From Halomonas halmophila (lineage in GTDB: Bacteria > Pseudomonadota > Gammaproteobacteria > Pseudomonadales > Halomonadaceae), in NCBI RefSeq assembly GCF_006540005.1, contig NZ_BJOC01000019.1, positions 101,982 through 165,981 of the forward strand: DNA of 64,000 nucleotides. Reading direction: 5' to 3'. This document shows positions 7,286 to 16,274 of the stretch, in pieces. The notes beneath the pieces were generated by a model. It was given only the letters and a program-made list of their open reading frames with translations, was not told the origin of the DNA and did not search any database. Made by a program: the position numbers and the translations under genes. Each line of letters opens with the position of its first letter. Within the stretch, counting starts at the first letter, position 1.

Positions 7286-7612
7286 ATGAATAATGCCATC
7301 AAGATTGCAGCGCTTACGGCCTCAATGATCATGCTTTCAGGCATGGCCATCGCCGACCATCATCGTGGAGATACGTCCCAGATGCACGAAAACGAAGGCG
7401 AATCCCTCGTGCAAGATGGCGGCGTACAGTCCGATCACAATGCCGAACGAGCAGATACTGGTGGCACCCTCGATGACGAACCAATCATCCAGGATGGCGG
7501 GGTTCAGTCCAACTACAATGCCATGCGGGAGACAAAGGGCGAGTTGGAGGCCGACCCCATCGTCATGGACGGTGGCGTGCAATCAAACCATAACCCTGAG
7601 GTCAGCAACTAA
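7286..7612 (+). CDS. small secreted protein with three DGGVQS repeats
   Basis: A 108-aa protein with a Sec signal peptide (about residues 1-23, hydrophobic core IAALTASMIMLSGMAIA, cut near AIAD). The mature part is acidic and holds three copies of a unit of about 25-26 residues built around [I/L]V/IxDGGVQSxxN: QDGGVQSDHNAE, QDGGVQSNYNAM and MDGGVQSNHNPE. No cysteine or membrane segment follows the signal. GAGAGG precedes the ATG. I recognise no family; a periplasmic or secreted role is inferred from the signal peptide alone. Confidence 0.75.
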   Translation: MNNAIKIAALTASMIMLSGMAIADHHRGDTSQMHENEGESLVQDGGVQSDHNAERADTGGTLDDEPIIQDGGVQSNYNAMRETKGELEADPIVMDGGVQSNHNPEVSN

Positions 7613-7792
7613 CTGACACTGCCTGACTGCCGCCACAAGGCAGAGCACATCAGCAAGTGAGCCTACTCGCCCCTGTTCCTGGCAGGGGCGAATATTGTTC
7701 AATGGCAGAACCACACCCGGCTCGCCCCCCCTTGTCAATTGCCATCAGAAGTGACCCACCAGCGGTCAACAAAAATGACCCACCCGTGACTG

Positions 7793-8407
7793 TCAGCTGA
7801 GCGTCTTCTGCTTCAGCCGGTAGCTCTCCCCGCCGAGCAGGTAGAGGTGTGAGTGGTGGATGATCCGGTCGACGATCGGCACCGCCACGTTGTCGTCATG
7901 GAAGAACTCCCCCCAGCTGGTGAAGTCCTTGTTGGTGGTGATGATCAGCGACCGGTACTCGTAGAATCGGTTGATCAGTTGGAACAGCGCGTAGCGCGCC
8001 TGCCGCGCTCATCGGCAAATATCCCAGCTCGTCAATGACCAGAGCGTCGACCTTGGCCAACTTCTGGAGTGTCTTCTTCAACTCGCCCTTCATCACGGCG
8101 ATCTCCAGCTCCTCGACCAGGTGCAGGGCGTTGCGAAACAGCACTCGGTAGCCGGCCTCGATGGCCTTCTGGCCGATGCCGATGGCCAAGTGGGTCTTGC
8201 CCACCCCCGGTGGGCCGATGAACACCAGGTTCTCGCGGTTGTCGAGGAAGGCGAAGTCGAGCAGGGCGCTGACCTGGCGCTTGGTGATGGTGGTCTGGTA
8301 TCGGTAGTCGAACCCTTCCAGTCGCTTGTCGCTGGGGAAGCCGGCCTGGCGCTGGTAGAGATCGATGCGCTTCGTCTCGCGGTCTGGCGCTCGTGCTCGA
8401 CCAACAT
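7793..8407 (-). pseudogene. istB: istB, IS21-family helper ATPase, frameshifted
   Basis: IstB is the DnaA/DnaC-like AAA+ ATPase that assists IS21 transposition. The Walker A motif FIGPPGVGKTHLA is intact, followed by ALVIDELGYLPMSAAGA (Walker B). The frame shifts once just after the start (near 8380, between HERQT and RIDLYQRQAG) and again near 8010, after which the normal ending LLGGESYRLKQKTLS is reached in another frame at 7793. Two frameshifts make it non-functional. Confidence 0.85.
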
Positions 8408-9436
8408 GTTGGCGAAGGCCAGGTAGGAGACCTCGTTGGCCTCGGCCTGGGCCAGCAGCTCGGTGAGGTCCCCGGCGATGGCCTGCTCTAGGTCGGCTTC
8501 CTGCTGGCGGTGGTCGCGGTAGTAGTTCTCATTGCGTGAGGTGTATCCCTTGCCCAAGTGCAGGGCATGGGTGGCGATCTCCTCGCCGCTCTCCAGGTCA
8601 TGGATCGCCAGGCGACCGTCCGCTTCCCGGGCGCCGACCCGCCCCTGCTGGTAGGCCATGGGCACCGAGTACCTGTTGGCCTTCCAGGCGATCAGTCCGG
8701 TCTTGTCGAACTTGCGTGGGGCCAGGCCGTCGGCGTCACGCCCCAGGCAGGCCGGCATCAGGTAGGGGAGCAGATGGGCACGCTCCTCGGCCATGAAGTG
8801 CTCTTGCGGCTGCCGGCCGGTGGTGCCGTGGAGGCGCACGTTGGCCACCTCGTCGAGCCACTGCTGCACGTGGCACCGCAGGTCGGCCTCGTCGCGGAAG
8901 GTCTCGCCGTAGAACGCATCCTGCTTGGCGTACTTCACCCCGGCCTCGACCTTGCCCTTGCTCTCCGGGGCGTAGCCGCAGCAAGCATGGACCCGAAAGT
9001 CGGCGGTAGTGGCGTACGCATGGAAGCGCTGGTTCACCTCCAGCTCGCGGAACTGCTCGCTGATCACCACCATCTTGGTCTGGTCGTAGACGCACTCCTC
9101 GGGCAGGCTGCCGAAGTAGCGGAAGGCCTCATCGTGCAGGCGGATCAGCGTCGCGGTGTTCAGCGATTCCAGGCTGACGCCGACTTAGGACAGGCGCGAG
9201 TAGGCGAGCACGAACACCACAAAATAGACCGTGCGCGGCTCGCCGCCGATCATCACCTCGCGCAGTTCGCCGGGATCCACCTGGCACTGCACGCCGGGGA
9301 CCATGTCCAGCACCGGCTCGTAGTAGCGGCGCTGGCGGCTGGCGACGGTGTTGCGGGAGATGCCCAGCTCCTGGCCGATGGCACAGATGGACAGGCCCTG
9401 TCCCTCATCATGTAACGCTTTGATCTTGTGAATCAT
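8380..9436 (-). pseudogene. istA: istA, IS21-family transposase with internal stop
   Basis: IstA is the DDE transposase of IS21 elements. The start MIHKIKALHDEGQGLS with its helix-turn-helix (AIGQELGISRNTV) and the first catalytic region CQVDPGEL are present. An in-frame TAA at about 9184 falls where relatives have Tyr (SRL-Y-VGVSLE); the same frame then continues VGVSLESLN through ESKGKVEAGVKYAK and HGTTGRQPQE. The 3' end runs into a frameshift shared with istB. One nonsense codon would yield an 84-residue fragment. Confidence 0.85.
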
Positions 9437-9680
9437 TCCCCAGTCCTTTACATCTCCGCCCCGACCCTTGGCTGAGCCGATACGATAGGTGGATGGTGGC
9501 AGCGCTGCCACCTCGGGGGGGGGCAAAAGCGTTGGCCGATACTGGGTCACTTTACTTGGCCATTAACAGGCGGGAAGCTGAGCACGCCAGCGGGTTTCGC
9601 CGTAATCGCCTATAATGCGATAAACCTTGTTAAACTGGTACACAAGAGAGCCCAGCTGGCGGCAAAGGAGGAGCAAGACG

Positions 9681-9779
9681 ATGAATAGCCTGATAATCGT
9701 GGCAGCTCTGGTCGTCCCTGTCACCGCCATCACCTGGTGGGCGATACACCACACCAACAAGGAGCTGGACGGCAAATAG
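9681..9779 (+). CDS. 32-aa single-pass membrane miniprotein
   Basis: A short open frame reads MNSLIIVAALVVPVTAITWW followed by AIHHTNKELDGK. One strong transmembrane helix (about residues 3-21) is followed by a polar tail. Ten bases of AAAGGAGGAG, a near-perfect anti-SD match, precede the ATG at good spacing, which is the main reason to call a gene this short. No known family recognised. A weak terminator-like hairpin (AAGCCC/GGGCTT, 9796-9820) follows. Confidence 0.55.
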   Translation: MNSLIIVAALVVPVTAITWWAIHHTNKELDGK

Positions 9780-10297
9780 CCCCGCACCGCACTCCCAAGC
9801 CCTGGCATCCGACGGGGCTTTGTCGTGTGGCGGACACCCAGCGACCAACATCGTCCTCACTCCATGGGCCTTCTCTAACATGTATCGTGAAGCATCGCCC
9901 GAGAATATTTTTGTGGTGTGATCAATGGTGGAATAGCTCAAAATCCCATTTATCATGATGGTTCCATGATGGCATGCGAACATTGGACGTCCGTCGCCCC
10001 CACAAACCAGCCAACGCTGACCAGATATCACGTCCCGCCGCGCGACTACCTTGCCGCACCAGCCACAGGAGTGGCGCACTGCGGTAACACCTGAACCACA
10101 TCAAACCGGGAAGCCCTGCTTCTCAATGGTCAACTTGTGAGATGCCTCTGGCCGAGCCAGGCAATAGGTAACTCGGCTTTCAGCATGTTTCAGATTTTGC
10201 AACTTGCCACGCATATACGGCAATGATAAACATCATGCCGCACACAGGAATCCGCGCAACCGATTAACATTGATTCATCGCTCGACAGGACGTCAAG
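9780..10297. other. 518-bp gap without a supported gene
   Basis: Beyond the weak hairpin at 9796-9820 and repeat copy B (9882-9947), no open frame here has both a ribosome site and protein-like composition. The last 90 bp are AT-rich and probably hold the promoter of the EAL gene. The stretch may include the decayed right end of a second island. Confidence 0.4.
9882..9947. repeat. diverged 66-bp repeat, copy B
   Basis: Matches 6810-6875 in the same orientation, sharing GTATC, AGCATC, CCCGA, ATTTTT, TGGTGTG, ATGGTGG and ATAGCT in order. Unlike copy A it is not followed by an att repeat. Confidence 0.6.
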
Positions 10298-11533
10298 ATG
10301 AAGATGACTGACATGACCACCACGCAAATCATGCGTATATTTGCCACTGTGGCAAGAAAGCAATTACAGATGGAAGTCGGTTTTGTCGGCCTCTTCGAGG
10401 GTAATAGTCGAAAGATACTGTCGTTATCGACTCACCACACCAGCACTTCTCCCATTTGCGAAGGTGACACCCACGACCTGGATGCCACCTACTGTGCTCA
10501 CATTTCCAATAACCAGATCCCGGGTATTATTGTCGATACCCACAAGAACAAGGTGACCAATGCCCTGGCCCTCACGCGCAAGCTGGATATCCGTTCTTAT
10601 GTCGGCGCCACCATCACCAGTGCATCCGGCCACAATCATGGCACTATCTGTTGTTATAACAACTCGCCCTTGAGAGGTGGTAAAGACAGTGTGAATGCCG
10701 AGGTTCTTAAAGCCCTGGCAGATGCGGCCGGCGCTATACTGGATTCAGGCGGCATGCAGGGCCACATCCACAAGCATGTCTTCGAGAAAATAAAATCGAC
10801 CATTATCAGTAACAATGTCGAGATTCTCTTCCAGCCGATACTTCTGGTTCCCGAAAACCGTGTAATCGGCTTTGAAGCCCTCACCGGCTTTGCGCATATC
10901 GATACCACCCCTACCAGTGACTGGTTCGAAACCGCAGCCGAATGTGGACTGGGGGTCGAGCTGGAACTCGCCTGCCTGAAACAGGCGCTGGCCTACCTGC
11001 AGCGCTTCTCCTCTGATCAGTACCTGTCAGTCAATGTTTCCCCCGAGGCGATCTTCGACCCACGGATAACCGAGCTGCTTGCAAGGCATGACCTCGAGAG
11101 GGTCATGCTGGAAATCACCGAGCATGAAAAGGTCGAGGATTATGCAACACTGAAAGCCATCCTCGCTCCCTTGAAGCACCAAGGGTTGAGGGTGGCCATC
11201 GATGACGCCGGCGCCGGCTACGCGTCCTTGAAACATATCCTGGAGATCGATGCCGACAAGATAAAACTGGATATCTCACTGATCGAGGACATCCATCTCG
11301 ACCGGCGCCGCTATGCCCTTGCCAGTGCCCTCGTAACCTTTGCCAATGCAATCGGCTCGACGGTGCTGGCAGAAGGCGTGGAGAATACTCGACAGCTGCA
11401 GGCACTCACCGGGCTCGGAGTGGAAAAGATCCAGGGCTATTACATCAGCCCACCGCTCGCCGCGGAAGCGGCCATCCGGGCTGCCTCCAACGCCAGCACC
11501 CGGTTGCGCCATGAGCCCCCGCAGCCCGACTAG
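10298..11533 (+). CDS. GAF-like/EAL domain c-di-GMP phosphodiesterase-family protein
   Basis: A 411-aa soluble protein. The N-terminal part (about 1-160) resembles a GAF sensor (DTHKNKVTNALALTRKLDIR, ITSASGHNHGTICCYNN). The C-terminal part (about 170-400) is an EAL domain: E193 in GFEALTGF, LSVNVSPEA, LEITEHE, VAIDDAGAGYASL, DKIKLD, VLAEGVE and QGYYISPPL. Most catalytic acids are kept, but the usual EALxR arginine is Gly (EALTG) and DDFGTG is DDAGAG, so activity may be reduced or absent. It could act as a phosphodiesterase or as a receptor. It stands alone, with short gaps around it. Confidence 0.87.
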   Translation: MKMTDMTTTQIMRIFATVARKQLQMEVGFVGLFEGNSRKILSLSTHHTSTSPICEGDTHDLDATYCAHISNNQIPGIIVDTHKNKVTNALALTRKLDIRSYVGATITSASGHNHGTICCYNNSPLRGGKDSVNAEVLKALADAAGAILDSGGMQGHIHKHVFEKIKSTIISNNVEILFQPILLVPENRVIGFEALTGFAHIDTTPTSDWFETAAECGLGVELELACLKQALAYLQRFSSDQYLSVNVSPEAIFDPRITELLARHDLERVMLEITEHEKVEDYATLKAILAPLKHQGLRVAIDDAGAGYASLKHILEIDADKIKLDISLIEDIHLDRRRYALASALVTFANAIGSTVLAEGVENTRQLQALTGLGVEKIQGYYISPPLAAEAAIRAASNASTRLRHEPPQPD

Positions 11534-11709
11534 ATAAAGTGGCTCGAACTTTCATGTCAAGGCGGCGCCCGCTACTCCCTGGGGAATCCAGCCGCTTTCT
11601 CGCATCCCCTTGAGTCAACGAATCTGAAGCGTCCTTGATAAGCCGGCCAACCACCCCCAGTTATTCCTGTACACTCACTCATGACTCACAGCGACGCAAA
11701 GAGAACCTC

Positions 11710-11868
11710 ATGGATATTATCCGCATCATCTTCGCCATCCTGCTGCCACCCGTCGGCGTCTTCCTGCAGGTAGGCCTCGGCCTGCATTTCTGGCTGAACA
11801 TCCTGCTGACGATTCTCGGCTATATCCCGGGCATCGTGCATGCTATCTGGATCATCGCCAGACGCTAG
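11710..11868 (+). CDS. Pmp3/YqaE family small membrane protein
   Basis: A 52-aa proteolipid with two transmembrane helices: MDIIRIIFAILLPPVGVFLQ and WLNILLTILGYIPGIVHAIW. This is the full length and pattern of the UPF0057/Pmp3 family, small plasma-membrane proteins linked to salt and cold tolerance in yeast and plants. The upstream open frame is longer, but the ATG at 11710 is the family start. The next gene is also a tiny stress-type membrane protein. Confidence 0.9.
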   Translation: MDIIRIIFAILLPPVGVFLQVGLGLHFWLNILLTILGYIPGIVHAIWIIARR

Positions 11869-12066
11869 CCGAATGAACCGTGGCCCTGACTTTCAGGGCC
11901 GAGGTGTGTCAGCCGGACAAGTCGACAAAAGGGCTTCGTTGCCCCGCATGTGGTTAATGAAATTTGTCTAAACCGGCATGGACAGCCGTGCGAGACTCGC
12001 TCAGACTCCCGCCACCTGCCCTTCTCTACTCGGGGCAGGCTTACATCAACGGATCAGGAGGACCGT

Positions 12067-12315
12067 ATGGGCATTATTGCATGGATCATCTTCGGACTGA
12101 TTGCCGGTATCGCCGCCAAGTTCATCATGCCCGGCAAGGATGGTGGGGGAATCATCATCACCTGCCTGCTGGGGATCATCGGCGCCGTCGTCGGCGGCTG
12201 GATCAGCACCCTGCTCGGCTTTGGGGCCGTGGATGGCTTCAACCTGGGAAGCTTCGCGATTGCCATCGTCGGCGCCCTTGTCGTGCTCTTCATCTACAAC
12301 AAGGTCGCAAAGTAA
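12067..12315 (+). CDS. GlsB/YeaQ/YmgE family membrane protein
   Basis: An 82-aa protein with three hydrophobic helices (MGIIAWIIFGLIAGIAAKFI, IIITCLLGIIGAVVGGWIS, FAIAIVGALVVLFIY) and the glycine pattern of transglycosylase-associated YeaQ/YmgE/GlsB proteins, which are stress-induced inner-membrane proteins. AGGAGG precedes the ATG at 12067; the upstream extension of the frame has no ribosome site. It converges on the NhaP2-type gene across a shared terminator. Confidence 0.92.
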   Translation: MGIIAWIIFGLIAGIAAKFIMPGKDGGGIIITCLLGIIGAVVGGWISTLLGFGAVDGFNLGSFAIAIVGALVVLFIYNKVAK

Positions 12316-12320
12316 CCGAC

Positions 12321-12344
12321 CCGGCCGGCTTCGGCCGGCCTTCA
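12321..12344. terminator. bidirectional terminator between convergent genes
   Basis: CCGGCCG, loop GCTT, CGGCCGG with TTCAAT after it. It lies between the ends of the GlsB-like gene and the NhaP2-type gene (the latter stops at 12342), so it can serve both, though the T-run is short. Confidence 0.6.
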
Positions 12345-14048
12345 ATACAACCGCAAGCCCACCTGCGTGACCTGATTACCCTTCATCTCGCTGACAACCC
12401 AGTGAATACCGTGCCAGTCGACATCATCGCCGACGACCGGATGCCCCCCGACCCGTAGCGAAATGAATTCGGCCAGTGTCATTTCATGCTCGCCCGGGCT
12501 CAGAGTCAGTCCATAGGCGTCGGCCAGATCCCCCATCCTGACATTCCCGGCAAAGGTGAAAGCACCGAAGAAGGCCTTTTCCCGCTTGAGCGTGGCATCC
12601 CCATTGAACAGCTTGTTCAGCGCCGGCAGGTCATCGGTACGCCCTATGACGCACAAAACATCCTTGCGGCACAAGCGCGTCGAGCCCTTGGGGTGCAGCA
12701 TGACACCATCCCGGAACAAGGAGGCAATCAGGGCGCCGGATGGAAAGCGCAGCAATCGAATGGGTACATCCTCCAGGTCACTGTTCTCGACCACATAGAC
12801 GAACATCTCGAAATCATTGGTCGCCTGAATGCCCAGCGGCCCCCGGCGATTCGGCGTGACCATGGGCGGCAACAGCACCTTGGTGCGTCGCGCCACCCAG
12901 GGCAGGCTTCCGCCCTGGATCAACAACGACAACAACACCACGGCAAAGGCGACATTGAAATACAGAGAGGCATTCTCGACGCCGCCGATGACCGGGAAGA
13001 TGGCCAGAACGATCGGCACGGCGCCGCGCAACCCGACCCAGGCAATAAAGATCACTTCGCGCCAGCGAAAGCGAAAAAACGGCTTGATGGCGACCAGTAC
13101 CGCCAGAGGGCGCGCCACGAAAATCAGCGCCAGCGCGACGATGGTCGCCGGCAAGGCAACATCGAGCATCTCGCTGGGGGTCACGAGCAGGCCCAGCACC
13201 AGGAAGAGCCCGATCTGACTCAGCCAGGCCAGACCATCGTGTACCGGCAGAATGAAATTGAGATGGCGGCCGGGCCGGTTGCCGATCATCAGGCCGGTCA
13301 GGTAGATCGCCAGAAAGCCGCTTCCCCCCAGAGCACTGGTCAGGCCGAAGACACAGAATCCCAGCGCCAGCGCCAGCAACGAGTACAAGCCCGGGGCCAG
13401 GTCCAGCCAGCTCAACAGGCGGCCGCTCAGCCAGCCAATACCCACACCCAACAGGATGCCCAGGCCAAACTGTTCGACGAAGAACAGCGCCGTCTCGCCG
13501 ATGCCCCCCATATCACCGACCAGAATCTCGACCAGCATCAGGGTCAGGAAAATCGCCATCGGATCGTTGGTGCCCGATTCGATTTCCAGGGTGGCGCCCA
13601 CCCGCTCGTTGAGATTGATGCCACGTCCACCGAGCATGGAGAAGACGGCGGCGGCATCTGTCGAGCCGACGATGGCTCCGACCAGCAGTCCCTGGACAAG
13701 CGTCAGATCAAAGACCAGCATGGCAATGCCGCCCACCAGGGCACTGGTCAGGAAGACACCCAGAGTTGCCAGGCTCAGCGCCGGCTTGAAACCGACACGA
13801 AAGGTCTTGAGCCGTGTGCGCAGTCCACCATCCAGAAGAATCATCGCCAGGGCGAGATGCCCGATCAGAAAGGCCAGCGCATAATCATCGAATTCGATTC
13901 CCAGCACGCCCTCTTCGCCGGCCAGCATGCCGAGCCCGAGGAAGATGAGCAGCAACGGCACACCGGCCAGGGTGGAAAGCCGGCTGGCGAGGATGCTCAG
14001 CGCGATGAGGAACCCACTGAGCAGAAAGAGCGTATTGATCGAGTCCAT
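12342..14048 (-). CDS. nhaP2: CvrA/NhaP2-type K+/H+ antiporter
   Basis: A 568-aa protein of the CPA1 antiporter family with about 12 membrane helices. Visible motifs include MILLDGGLRTRL, the acid-rich VGSTDAAAVFSMLGGRG and IESGTNDPMAIFLTL. The cytoplasmic C-terminus (from about residue 400) holds a TrkA-C-like nucleotide-binding region (FEMFVYVVENSDL, DVLCVIGRTDDLPAL) and a CorC-type tail (GEHEMTLAEFISLRVG), the NhaP2/CvrA arrangement. The family exports K+ (and Na+ or NH4+) for protons and matters at low osmolarity. AGG lies upstream of the ATG at 14048. A large antisense open frame here is a shadow. Confidence 0.9.
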   Translation of the reverse strand: MDSINTLFLLSGFLIALSILASRLSTLAGVPLLLIFLGLGMLAGEEGVLGIEFDDYALAFLIGHLALAMILLDGGLRTRLKTFRVGFKPALSLATLGVFLTSALVGGIAMLVFDLTLVQGLLVGAIVGSTDAAAVFSMLGGRGINLNERVGATLEIESGTNDPMAIFLTLMLVEILVGDMGGIGETALFFVEQFGLGILLGVGIGWLSGRLLSWLDLAPGLYSLLALALGFCVFGLTSALGGSGFLAIYLTGLMIGNRPGRHLNFILPVHDGLAWLSQIGLFLVLGLLVTPSEMLDVALPATIVALALIFVARPLAVLVAIKPFFRFRWREVIFIAWVGLRGAVPIVLAIFPVIGGVENASLYFNVAFAVVLLSLLIQGGSLPWVARRTKVLLPPMVTPNRRGPLGIQATNDFEMFVYVVENSDLEDVPIRLLRFPSGALIASLFRDGVMLHPKGSTRLCRKDVLCVIGRTDDLPALNKLFNGDATLKREKAFFGAFTFAGNVRMGDLADAYGLTLSPGEHEMTLAEFISLRVGGHPVVGDDVDWHGIHWVVSEMKGNQVTQVGLRLY

Positions 14049-14273
14049 GTAATGAAGCCTGGCGGTTGAACCACTATTCTCTCATGACCGCTGGCATGTC
14101 GCGATGCGTCCTGCGCCAGCCAGGGCTGGTCAGCCAAGGGCAAGCGCCGATAGACTACCCAGTCCTGAATGCGAATCGACCCCGGGGCGTATGCCGCTAC
14201 CCGAACGTCGGCTCGAGGGCCTCTCACTCAACGCGACCCAGCCAAGCTGGACGTCATCGCTGGAGCCATTGCC

Positions 14274-15458
14274 ATGTTGTCACTTCGCCGGTCGCTATTG
14301 GTGTCAGGCCACCTCTTGCTGGGGACCAGCATGCTGATCGCGACGTTGGCCAGCGGTCAGCCGAGCGCCAGCGATGAGCATGGATTTCCGCCCCTGCAAA
14401 CGGATGTCATGGTGCCGGATCTGAACGCCATCGAGTCGGGACCGGCCGGCACTGCGCCGGCCGGCTATGCCACCCTACCCAGCGGGCCCGCCGTCGATAC
14501 GCCATCGCGCCCCATTGCACCCGCCATCGTGCAGGGGCCTCCCGAGCCCATTGCCCCGCCACCGGTCGATCACCTGCGGGTCTCCCTGGACTGGTACCCC
14601 AGTCCACGCCACGCGGCGCTTTATGTGGCCCAGGCCAGGGACATGTTTCGTCATCGCGGGCTCAGGGTCGAGATTGCCACTCCAGCCGACCCGGAAGTTC
14701 CCGCCAAGCTGCTGGCCGACTCCCGAGTCGACCTGGCCCTGACGCGCCAGCCACTGCTGCACCTGCTGGTGGATGAAGGACTGCCCTTGATTCGGGTTGC
14801 CAGTCTGGTCAGTGTGCCGCTGGACGCCCTGATCGTCAGTCGCGAGAGTGGCATCGAGTCATTATCCCAACTGGAGGGCAAGCGTATTGGCCACGCCGAC
14901 CGGGATGGCGAACAGATACTGCTGCCGGCCATGCTCGCCGGCGCCAAGCTGACCCTGGACGACCTGGACACCCCCAATGTCCACTATCGACTCGAGGAGG
15001 CCGTCAGGGAGGGCCGTGTCGACGGCGTCATCGGCGGCAACCGTCACCTGCTGCCCCGCTCGCTGGCCAATGACGGCACCGCGACACGGAGCTTTCCAAT
15101 CGAGGACCACGGGGTTCCGCTGCACGATGGCCTGATACTGGTAGCCAACCGTGAGGAACTGAGGCAACGCCGGGATGCCATCCGGCGCTTCATCGCAGCG
15201 CTGGAGGAAGCGACGGCCTGGATCCTCGAACACCCCCGGGACAGCTGGCAGCTGCTCATTGCCACCGAGCCGACACTCGACACACCGGTCAATCGTGACG
15301 CCTGGCCCGAGATCCGGGCACGCCTGACACTGACCCCGAGTGCCCTGAGTCAGGGGCGCTATCATGCCTTCGAGCACTTCCTGGAAGAGCAAGGCCTGGC
15401 CGAGGGACAGCACAAGGTGTCACGCCTTGCCGTGGACATCAGCGCGCCAGCCCCCTGA
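14274..15458 (+). CDS. THI5/NMT1-like ABC substrate-binding protein
   Basis: A 394-aa exported protein with a signal peptide (residues 1 to about 30, SLLVSGHLLLGTSMLIATLA), a proline-rich spacer (about 45-95), and a NMT1/THI5-like periplasmic-binding domain from VSLDWYPSPRHAALYVAQ. This fold in bacteria binds thiamine precursors (HMP or related pyrimidines) or sulfonates. The ATG at 14274 follows GGAG and begins the signal peptide, so it is preferred to the upstream frame. No permease or ATPase is next to it, so the substrate is open. Confidence 0.78.
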   Translation: MLSLRRSLLVSGHLLLGTSMLIATLASGQPSASDEHGFPPLQTDVMVPDLNAIESGPAGTAPAGYATLPSGPAVDTPSRPIAPAIVQGPPEPIAPPPVDHLRVSLDWYPSPRHAALYVAQARDMFRHRGLRVEIATPADPEVPAKLLADSRVDLALTRQPLLHLLVDEGLPLIRVASLVSVPLDALIVSRESGIESLSQLEGKRIGHADRDGEQILLPAMLAGAKLTLDDLDTPNVHYRLEEAVREGRVDGVIGGNRHLLPRSLANDGTATRSFPIEDHGVPLHDGLILVANREELRQRRDAIRRFIAALEEATAWILEHPRDSWQLLIATEPTLDTPVNRDAWPEIRARLTLTPSALSQGRYHAFEHFLEEQGLAEGQHKVSRLAVDISAPAP

Positions 15459-15469
15459 AGCAAGCGGGC

Positions 15470-16243
15470 TCACAGCGGTGTCAGAAACTCCTTGACCGCG
15501 CTCTGAAAGGCCTCGGGGCATTCCGCATGCAGCCAATGCCCCGCATCCAGGGTGACGACCCGGACATCGGGCAAGACCTCATGCAGCGCCGGCAGGGCCG
15601 CATCGCTGACATAATGCGATCTGGAGCCACGCAGCACCAGGCTCGGCCCGCGAAAGGCGCCCTCGCCGGCCGGCTCGGCCATGATGTCGGCATACCCCGC
15701 CTCGATCTCATCGAGCCCAACCCGCAGCCGCAAGCCGCCTTGATCACCGCGCACCAGGTTGGTCGCAAGAAACATCCGTGTCGAACTCTCTGCCACGTAT
15801 TCAGCCAGCATGGCATCGGCTTCACTACGGTTCGCGGGCTCCCCCTCTTCCAGCCGCCGAAGCCCGGCAAAGATGGCCTCATGGTCGTGTCCATAGGCCA
15901 GCGGCGCGATATCGGCGACCATCAGTGAGGCCACCTTCTCCGGTGCCAGGCGGGCCATGCTCATCACCACCTTGCCGCCCATGGAATGCCCCAGCAGATG
16001 TGCCCGATCAATCTCGAGCTGCTGCAGCAGCTCCATGACATCCTCGGCCATGGCCTGATACGCCATACCATCGGTGTGCGGCGAACGACCATGATTGCGC
16101 AGATCCACGGCAATCACCCGCCAGGACTCGCGCCACTGCTTGATGTGTGAGCGCCAGTTGTCGGCACTGCCCAGCAGGCCATGCACGATGACCAAGGGCA
16201 TCCCTTCGCCACCGGTATCGGTATGGTGAAGTGTCACGGGCAT
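15470..16243 (-). CDS. ybfF: alpha/beta hydrolase, YbfF-like esterase
   Basis: A 257-aa cytoplasmic alpha/beta hydrolase. It shows the oxyanion segment VIVHGLLGSADNWRS, the nucleophile elbow LLGHSMGGKV (Ser near residue 94) and a C-terminal DAGHWLHAECPEAF with the catalytic His. This is the arrangement of YbfF and related acyl-CoA thioesterase/esterases; the natural substrate is uncertain. It lies 31 bp downstream of the yhhQ-like gene and is probably cotranscribed. Confidence 0.85.
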   Translation of the reverse strand: MPVTLHHTDTGGEGMPLVIVHGLLGSADNWRSHIKQWRESWRVIAVDLRNHGRSPHTDGMAYQAMAEDVMELLQQLEIDRAHLLGHSMGGKVVMSMARLAPEKVASLMVADIAPLAYGHDHEAIFAGLRRLEEGEPANRSEADAMLAEYVAESSTRMFLATNLVRGDQGGLRLRVGLDEIEAGYADIMAEPAGEGAFRGPSLVLRGSRSHYVSDAALPALHEVLPDVRVVTLDAGHWLHAECPEAFQSAVKEFLTPL

Positions 16244-16274
16244 TGGCTACCTCCTTGGTTGTCGAAAAGCCCTT

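Larger units (their letters stand above)
7733..9568 (-). mobile_element. degenerate IS21-family insertion sequence
   Basis: A 1.84 kb element bounded by imperfect terminal inverted repeats of about 38 bp: TGTCAATTGCCATCAGAAGT inward from 7733, and TGTTAATGGCCAAGTAAAGT inward from 9568, both continuing into GACCCA. Inside are istA and istB in the standard order on the minus strand. Both carry inactivating changes, so the copy cannot transpose itself. No target-site duplication was obvious. Confidence 0.85.

Noticed and set aside
9630..10079. 149-codon minus-strand frame with CGWCGK
   Set aside because: It crosses the miniprotein gene and repeat copy B, has no ribosome site, and the cysteine pair alone is not evidence of a zinc protein.
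12486..14069. 527-codon open frame on the plus strand across nhaP2
   Set aside because: Rich in Gln/His/Arg with no fold or family pattern and fully antisense to a clear antiporter gene; an artefact of high GC and codon bias.
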